Positions 59,005-64,000 of a stretch of 64,000 nucleotides of DNA are shown piece by piece (position 1 is the first letter of the stretch; each line of letters begins with the position of its first letter). The DNA is from Candidatus Binataceae bacterium (GTDB lineage Bacteria; Desulfobacterota; Binatia; Binatales; Binataceae): NCBI GenBank assembly GCA_035294265.1, contig DATGLK010000018.1, positions 1-64,000 on the forward strand. Reading direction: 5' to 3'. Made by a program: the position numbers and the translations under genes. Under the pieces are notes generated by a model. That model searched no databases. It worked only from the letters and a program-made list of their open reading frames with translations, and was not told the DNA's origin.

Positions 59005-60864
59005 ATGGCTGAACACTTAATCCATATCCTACCCGAGCGGGTGGCCAGCCAAATCGCCGCCGGCGAGGTGGTGGAGCGGCCGGCCTCGGCCGTCAAGGAG
59101 TTGATCGAAAATTCTTTGGATGCCGGCGCCAGCGCGATTATGGTGGAGATCGCCGCAGGCGGAACCGCGTTGCTGGCGGTGAGCGATGATGGCTGTGGGA
59201 TGAGCGCGCACGACGCGGTGCTGGCGCTGCGCCGTCATGCCACCTCCAAGATTCGCGAGGTCGCCGATCTGGTGGCGGTTCATACAATGGGTTTTCGAGG
59301 CGAGGCTTTGGCCGCGATTGCAAGCGTCTCGCGCCTGGAGCTCAAGACTCGCCGTCCCGAAGACTTGGCGGGTACGCAGATAAGGGTGGAGGGCGGCGAA
59401 GAGGGCGGGCGGCAGGAGTGTGCGATGGCGCCGGGGACCCGAATCGAGGCGCGGGATCTATTCTTCAATACCCCGGCCCGACTTAAGTTCCTCCGCACAC
59501 CCGCCACCGAGCAGGGAGCAGTGGTCGAAGTGGTTCAGCGCCTGGCCCTGGCGGCTCCCCGGATTGCCTTTGAACTGATTGCCGATGGGCGCCGAGTACT
59601 GGAACTGGCGCGGGCCACTAGCGCCTTGGAACGCTGGCGCCAGCTCTTTGGCGCCAAGTCGGCGCTGACGATGATGCCGGTTTCGGGGGATGGGGCGGGG
59701 ATCGCGCTTGAGGGGCTCATAAGTCATAGCCAGCAATCCTTTGCCAGCGCCCGCTTACTGTATACCTATGTCAACGGGCGAGCGGTGCGCGATCGGATGC
59801 TTCTGCGCGCTATTGGCAATGCCTATGCCACCCTGGTACCCAAGGGACGCTATCCGGCGGCGGCCTTGTTCCTGACCGTGCGCCCGCAGGAAGTTGACGT
59901 CAACGTCCATCCGATGAAGGCCGAAGTGCGCTTTCGCAATGCAGGGGCGCTGTTCGAGACCGTATACGGGATACTGCGCCAGCGTCTGCTGGGAGCCGGT
60001 GGTGGTGCCGATCCCGGCCCTGCCGCGGCCTCGGCTGCGAACCTATCAAGCCAGGCCCAAACGCCCTCCGGCGGGGACGCCCTCGACTGGCCGCCGGCAG
60101 AGTCCGCTGTACTCGCCCCCCTGGCTGACGCGCCAGCGCGTCCATTGCGCCTGGTTGCGCTCTCCAATCCAGCGCCCGCCGCCTGGCAGCCGGCGCTGGG
60201 CCTGGGCTACCGCGCTTCCGCAGCTGCGCCATGCGAGGCTCCCGTGGAGGCGGCCCGCTTGATAGCGGCGGGGCAGGTGGGAGCGCTGCCGGCCTATTCG
60301 GAACTGCGTGTCCTGGGCCAGCTCTTTTGCGGGTATATCGCGCTCGAAGATCACGACGGCTTAGTCCTGGTTGATCAGCACGCCGCCCACGAGCGGGTTA
60401 CCTTCGAGCGGCTCAAGGCGCAAATGGAGCATGGTGGGGTTGAGGTGCAGAACCAGCTTATTCCGCAAACCCTGGAGCTTAACCCCGCGCGTGCCGCCCA
60501 TCTGGGCGACGCGCTGCCACGCCTGCGGGCGCTGGGTTTCGAGCTGGAGCCCTTCGGTCCAGCCACCCTCCTGCTCAAGGGCAGCCCGGCGGTGTTTGGG
60601 GCCGAGGGCGGAGTCGAACTGCTGCGCGAGATGATCGAGGTTTTGGGCGAGCCGGAAGCACAAGCCCCCAGCGGCCTGGAGCATTTGCTGAAGCAACTCG
60701 CCTGTCACGGTTCGGTGCGAGTGGGGCGTGTGCTCAAGGGGGCGGAAATTGGCGCCCTGCTCGCCGATCTCGATCGCACCCCGTTCAAGTCCAATTGTCC
60801 CCACGGCCGGCCCACCCATATCCGCTTCTCGCGCGGCCAGATCGAGCGGATGTTTCGTCGATGA
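59005..60864 (+). CDS. mutL: DNA mismatch repair protein MutL, endonuclease type
   Basis: A 619-residue MutL. The GHKL ATPase is clear: VASQIAAGEVVERPASAVKE, LIENSLDAGA, SDDGCGM and GFRGEALAAI. A Pro/Ala-rich linker spans about 335-430. The C-terminal domain has DQHAAHERVTFE, matching the DQHA(x)2E(x)4E nicking motif, with ACHGSVRVG and CPHGRPTHI as the further metal-site blocks. So this MutL should incise DNA itself, as in MutH-less bacteria. miaA begins inside its stop (ATGA), so the two are translationally coupled, an order shared with many proteobacteria. Confidence 0.94.
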   Translation: MAEHLIHILPERVASQIAAGEVVERPASAVKELIENSLDAGASAIMVEIAAGGTALLAVSDDGCGMSAHDAVLALRRHATSKIREVADLVAVHTMGFRGEALAAIASVSRLELKTRRPEDLAGTQIRVEGGEEGGRQECAMAPGTRIEARDLFFNTPARLKFLRTPATEQGAVVEVVQRLALAAPRIAFELIADGRRVLELARATSALERWRQLFGAKSALTMMPVSGDGAGIALEGLISHSQQSFASARLLYTYVNGRAVRDRMLLRAIGNAYATLVPKGRYPAAALFLTVRPQEVDVNVHPMKAEVRFRNAGALFETVYGILRQRLLGAGGGADPGPAAASAANLSSQAQTPSGGDALDWPPAESAVLAPLADAPARPLRLVALSNPAPAAWQPALGLGYRASAAAPCEAPVEAARLIAAGQVGALPAYSELRVLGQLFCGYIALEDHDGLVLVDQHAAHERVTFERLKAQMEHGGVEVQNQLIPQTLELNPARAAHLGDALPRLRALGFELEPFGPATLLLKGSPAVFGAEGGVELLREMIEVLGEPEAQAPSGLEHLLKQLACHGSVRVGRVLKGAEIGALLADLDRTPFKSNCPHGRPTHIRFSRGQIERMFRR

Positions 60865-61829
60865 GCGCGTTTGGATTGACCCCCCGGCGGGCCTTTATCG
60901 TGGGGCCCACCGGGGTGGGCAAGAGCGAACTTGCGCTGACGCTAGCCGAGCGGCTGGGGGCGGAGATTGTCAATGCCGATTCGCGCCAGCTTTATCGCGC
61001 GATGGATATTGGCACCGCCAAGCCCACCCTGGCCCAGCGCGCCCGTGTGCCCCATCATCTGATTGACGTCGTCGAGCCCGAGGAGAGCGTCGATGTAGCC
61101 CGTTTCAAGCTGATGGCCGAGGCGGCGATTGGGGAGATCGCGGGACGCGGGCGGCCGATTTTAATCGTTGGCGGCAGCGGGCTTTACCTGCGCGCGCTGC
61201 GCCAGGGATTGTTCCAGGGACCACCAGCCGCGCCCGCGCTGCGGCGCGAGCTGATGGAGTTGGCCCGGCGCGAAGGAGTGGATAGGCTGCATCGGTCGCT
61301 TATGGAAATTGACCCGCCCAGCGCCCGCAGGCTGCATCGCAACGACCTTGCGCGGGTGGTGCGGGCACTGGAGGTCTATCGCCTGACCGGCGTGCCGTTG
61401 AGCGTTCATCAGGCGGCCCATCGCTTTTCCGACCGTTTCGCGCCCTCGTTGACGCTGGGGTTGCGGCTTGAGCGCGAGGAGCTTTATCGGTCGCTTGAGC
61501 GGCGGCTGGATGCGATGATGGAGGCAGGACTGGTAGGCGAGGTAAACGCCCTCCTGGCACGTGGGCTGGCTCATAGCCCCCTGCTGCGGCACACCATAGG
61601 CTACAGGGAGATCGCCGCCGCGTTGGCGGGTGAAATGAGCTTGGCGCAGGCGCTGGAACAGGCTAAGCGGGCCACCCGCCAACTGGCTAAGCGGCAGATG
61701 ACCTGGTTTCGAGCTGATCCTGGGATTATCTGGCTTGCACCAGGCGGCGCGCTTGCGCAGGGGCTAAAGTTGTTGCAGGAATTTTTTTCACCAACGCTGG
61801 ATGTGCACCCATCGGACGCAACCGGATGA
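60861..61829 (+). CDS. miaA: tRNA dimethylallyltransferase
   Basis: A 322-residue MiaA that adds a dimethylallyl group to A37 of tRNAs reading UNN codons. P-loop VGPTGVGKSELAL near residue 13, NADSRQLYRAMDIGTAKP, VPHHLIDVVEPEE, VGGSGLYLRAL and, near the end, TIGYREI and RATRQLAKRQMTWFR are the family blocks. Length is typical. ATG 60861 overlaps mutL by four bases. accA starts right behind the stop. Confidence 0.95.
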   Translation: MSAFGLTPRRAFIVGPTGVGKSELALTLAERLGAEIVNADSRQLYRAMDIGTAKPTLAQRARVPHHLIDVVEPEESVDVARFKLMAEAAIGEIAGRGRPILIVGGSGLYLRALRQGLFQGPPAAPALRRELMELARREGVDRLHRSLMEIDPPSARRLHRNDLARVVRALEVYRLTGVPLSVHQAAHRFSDRFAPSLTLGLRLEREELYRSLERRLDAMMEAGLVGEVNALLARGLAHSPLLRHTIGYREIAAALAGEMSLAQALEQAKRATRQLAKRQMTWFRADPGIIWLAPGGALAQGLKLLQEFFSPTLDVHPSDATG

Positions 61830-61835
61830 TTGACG

Positions 61836-62792
61836 ATGCCTGACTACCTGGATTTTGAGCAGCCGCTGCGCGAGCTCGATGAGCGGATCGCGGCGCTGGA
61901 GCCGGCCGCGCGTGATGCGCTTTTGAGCGAGCGTGCGCGCTTGGAGCGCCGGCTGTATGCCACCTTGACTCCGATTGACCGGGTGCGCCTAGCGCGCCAT
62001 CCCTCCCGCCCCCAGACGCTGGACTATATCGCGGCGCTGCTCCGGGACTTCGTCGAACTTCATGGCGACCGCCGCTTTGGCGATGACCGGGCGATAGTCG
62101 CTGGAATAGGCTACTTTGGCAAGCAGCGGGTGGCGATCGTGGGGCAGCAGCGCGGCCGTTCTACCGCCGAGCGAGTGGCGTGCAACTTCGGCCGTCCCAA
62201 TCCCGAGGGTTATCGCAAAGCGGCGCGGATTTACGAATTGGCCGAGCGCTTTGGCCTGCCCCTGCTGACCTTTATCGACACCCAGGGGGCCGAACCCGGG
62301 CTGGGCGCCGAGGAACGGGGCCAGGCTGAGGCGATCGCCCACTGTTTGTTGGTGATGGCGGGACTGACGGTGCCGGTGATCGCCACGGTCATCGGCGAAG
62401 GCGGCTCCGGCGGGGCGCTGGCGTTGGGCGTGGCCAACGTTCTGCTGATGCAGGAGCATGCCTGTTACGCGGTGATTACGCCCGAGGGCTGCGCGGCGAT
62501 CCTGTGGCGTGAGGGTACCCCGGAAAACATCGCCCGGGCTGCCAGCGCGCTCAAGCTGGAGGCTCACGATCTGCTTGAACTAGGGGTGGCCGATAAGATT
62601 GTGGCCGAACCCCGGGGCGGGGCCCATCGTGATCCCAAGCGGGCGGCCTTACTTCTGGGGCGTGTGATCCGGCGCGAGCTGCGAGCTTTGACCAAATTGA
62701 CCCCGGCTCAGATCCGGGCCGCGCGAGCAGCCAAGCTGGCGGCCCTGGGGCAGGCTTTTCTTGAGCGCGCGCCCGCACGCGCGGGACGGTAA
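61836..62792 (+). CDS. accA: Acetyl-CoA carboxylase carboxyltransferase alpha subunit
   Basis: A 318-residue AccA that, with AccD, transfers carboxyl from biotin to acetyl-CoA. DYLDFEQPLRELDERIAALE is the N-terminal helix, then RPQTLDYIAALLRDFVELHG, GDDRAIVAGIGYFG, NFGRPNPEGYRKAARIYELA, FIDTQGAEPGLGAEERGQAE, and GEGGSGGALALGVAN. The crotonase-fold active-site Gly stretches are intact. ATG 61836 is favoured over TTG 61830. It follows miaA with a 6-bp gap and pheA by 6 bp, so it is within the mutL operon. Confidence 0.94.
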   Translation: MPDYLDFEQPLRELDERIAALEPAARDALLSERARLERRLYATLTPIDRVRLARHPSRPQTLDYIAALLRDFVELHGDRRFGDDRAIVAGIGYFGKQRVAIVGQQRGRSTAERVACNFGRPNPEGYRKAARIYELAERFGLPLLTFIDTQGAEPGLGAEERGQAEAIAHCLLVMAGLTVPVIATVIGEGGSGGALALGVANVLLMQEHACYAVITPEGCAAILWREGTPENIARAASALKLEAHDLLELGVADKIVAEPRGGAHRDPKRAALLLGRVIRRELRALTKLTPAQIRAARAAKLAALGQAFLERAPARAGR

Positions 62793-62798
62793 AGGGCG

Positions 62799-63923
62799 AT
62801 GGCAACGGTCAAAGCGGTACGCTCTGTGTCCTCGGTGCGACCCCCGCGCACGGAGTTGACCGCGGCGCGCGAGCGGATCGACGCAATCAATCAGACGCTG
62901 CTGAAGCTGCTCAACGAGCGCGCCCGGCTGGCGATTGCGATTGGCCACCTAAAGCGCGCCCAGGGAGCCGAGCTGTATCAGCCAGCGCGCGAGCAGGCGA
63001 TTTTGGAGCGGTTGATAGCGCAAAATGAGGGGCCGCTGCGGACCGAGGATGTGCGCCACATCTTCGGCGAGATAATTTCGGCCTGCCGGGGGCTGGAGCA
63101 CGAGCTGCGAGTGGCCTATCTGGGGCCCGAATTCACCTACAGCCATCTGGCCGCGATACGCCAGTTCGGCCATGGCGCTCAGCTTCAGGGCGAGGAGTCG
63201 ATTGCCGCCGTGTTTGCCGCGCTCGACGGTGGGCGGGCCGATCTGGCTTTGGCGCCGGTGGAGAATTCCACCGAAGGCTCGGTTACCGTGACGCTGGACG
63301 CCTTGTTGGACAGCCCCGCGCAAATCGTGGGTGAAGTGCTGTTGCCGGTGCGCCATGCGCTGCTCTCGCTCAGCGGGCGGCGCGCCGATATCAAAAAAAT
63401 TCTTGCCCATCAACAGTCGCTAGGCCAATGCAGGGATTATTTGAGCACCAATTTTCCGGGCTGCGTGCAGGAAGCGGTGGCGTCTAACGCGTTGGCGGCA
63501 CGCCGCGCGGCCGCCGACCCCACGCTGGCGGCGATCGCGGCGGCCGAGGCCGCCCAACCTTATGGCTTGCGCGTGGTGGCGCACGCCATCCAGGACCAGG
63601 CGCATAATATGACTCGCTTCCTCATCCTGGGGCGCCAGGCGGTGGCCAAAAGCGGGAACGACAAGACCAGCGTAATTTTCGCGATGCCCGAGCGAGTGGG
63701 TGCCCTCAAGGAAGCGCTCACGGTGTTTGCCCGCAACCGGATCGATCTCACGATGATTCAGTCGCGTCCCCAGCGTGGACGCCCCTGGGCCTATCTGTTT
63801 TACGCCGACCTGCGCGGTCATCGCGAGGCCCCGGCGATGAAGCGGGCGCTGGCGGCGCTCAAGCGCAAGGCGCTTTTTCTCAAGCTGCTGGGGTCATATC
63901 CCGAGGCTCGGGTGGCGGGATAG
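62799..63923 (+). CDS. pheA: Bifunctional chorismate mutase / prephenate dehydratase (P-protein)
   Basis: A 374-residue enzyme of phenylalanine synthesis. Chorismate mutase AroQ domain at about 18-100 (RERIDAINQTLLKLLNERAR, LAIAIGHLKR, then IFGEIISACRGLE). Prephenate dehydratase at about 105-285: VAYLGPEFTYSHLAA, LALAPVENSTEGSVTVTLDA, and NMTRFLIL. ACT domain to the end, with RVGALKEALTVFARNRIDLT. The usual Phe-binding ESRP reads QSRP here. ACGG spacing is weak before the ATG. It sits 6 bp after accA and 14 bp before hisC. Confidence 0.94.
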   Translation: MATVKAVRSVSSVRPPRTELTAARERIDAINQTLLKLLNERARLAIAIGHLKRAQGAELYQPAREQAILERLIAQNEGPLRTEDVRHIFGEIISACRGLEHELRVAYLGPEFTYSHLAAIRQFGHGAQLQGEESIAAVFAALDGGRADLALAPVENSTEGSVTVTLDALLDSPAQIVGEVLLPVRHALLSLSGRRADIKKILAHQQSLGQCRDYLSTNFPGCVQEAVASNALAARRAAADPTLAAIAAAEAAQPYGLRVVAHAIQDQAHNMTRFLILGRQAVAKSGNDKTSVIFAMPERVGALKEALTVFARNRIDLTMIQSRPQRGRPWAYLFYADLRGHREAPAMKRALAALKRKALFLKLLGSYPEARVAG

Positions 63924-63937
63924 AGTCTAGAGAGGCC

Positions 63938-64000
63938 ATGGAACTCGAAGATCTGGTCCTGCCCTCGGTGGCCGCGCTCACCCCCTACGAGCCCGGCAAA
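63938..64000 (+). CDS. hisC: Histidinol-phosphate/aromatic aminotransferase, N-terminal fragment
   Basis: Only 21 codons are visible. LEDLVLPSVAALTPYEPGK matches the HisC opening LEDLV-P---AL-PY-PGK. The ribosome site GAGAGG lies upstream. The gene lies 14 bp after pheA, so it may act as an aromatic aminotransferase in Phe synthesis or in histidine synthesis; too short to separate. Confidence 0.7.
   Translation, partial: MELEDLVLPSVAALTPYEPGK

Overview
The window is high-GC, gene-dense bacterial chromosome with no phage, transposon, CRISPR or RNA gene that I could see. Gene content points to an uncultivated Gram-negative lineage near the old Deltaproteobacteria (Binatota-, Rokubacteria- or Desulfobacterota-like): RecC, GlnE, an endonuclease-type MutL, a chorismate mutase-prephenate dehydratase fusion, a Cus-type RND efflux system, an Acidobacteria-style VWFA protein, several lipoproteins, and degradative enzymes (MetE-like transferase, Rieske oxygenase, epoxide hydrolase-like protein). 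The taxonomic guess is an inference; no rRNA is present.

Layout. 1-5.6 kb: 5'-coding part of recC (minus), a free-standing degenerate Hint-domain protein and an acyl-CoA ligase (plus), and a small secreted protein. 5.8-11.5 kb: a large GT-C/YfhO-like membrane protein, then an SDR and MetE-like pair (minus) divergent from a Rieske oxygenase (plus), with an inverted repeat between them. 11.8-19 kb: secreted cupredoxin, the aminoacyl-tRNA synthetases hisS and aspS with a lipoprotein, a CPA2 antiporter and an alpha/beta hydrolase. 19-31.3 kb: KGG-repeat stress protein, VWFA protein, a heme-copper-oxidase-like membrane protein, methyltransferase, glnE, a CobU-like kinase, a BacA/YddA-type ABC transporter, a small secreted protein broken by an apparent one-base loss, DUF2848 and a MoaD/ThiS-like protein. 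31.2-33.2 kb is gene-poor and holds only an RRM protein.

33.2-44.8 kb: a small coiled-coil protein and mtnA on plus, followed by a ten-gene minus-strand block (engB, a family 2 glycosyltransferase, an unknown gene, a spore photoproduct lyase-like radical SAM gene, murI, secA, argJ, a Rieske ferredoxin, a GIY-YIG-like protein and a methyltransferase). Its first five genes are joined by short stop/start overlaps. 44.9-51.4 kb: a CusCBA-type copper/silver efflux operon led by a small Cys-rich secreted protein; CusB carries a C-terminal FixH/YtkA-like domain. 51.4-58.9 kb: ribosome hibernation factor, zinc-ribbon protein, lipoprotein, an aldehyde/alcohol dehydrogenase pair, katG with two TTAGA-N5-TCTAA palindromes upstream, and rpmB. 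59-64 kb: a tight housekeeping operon mutL-miaA-accA-pheA-hisC, with hisC running off the edge.

The observations I rate highest are the spore photoproduct lyase-like protein that seems to lack the H-donor cysteine and overlaps an unknown partner gene, the paired operator-like palindromes upstream of katG, the catalytically degenerate stand-alone Hint protein, and the single-base frameshift in a signal peptide.
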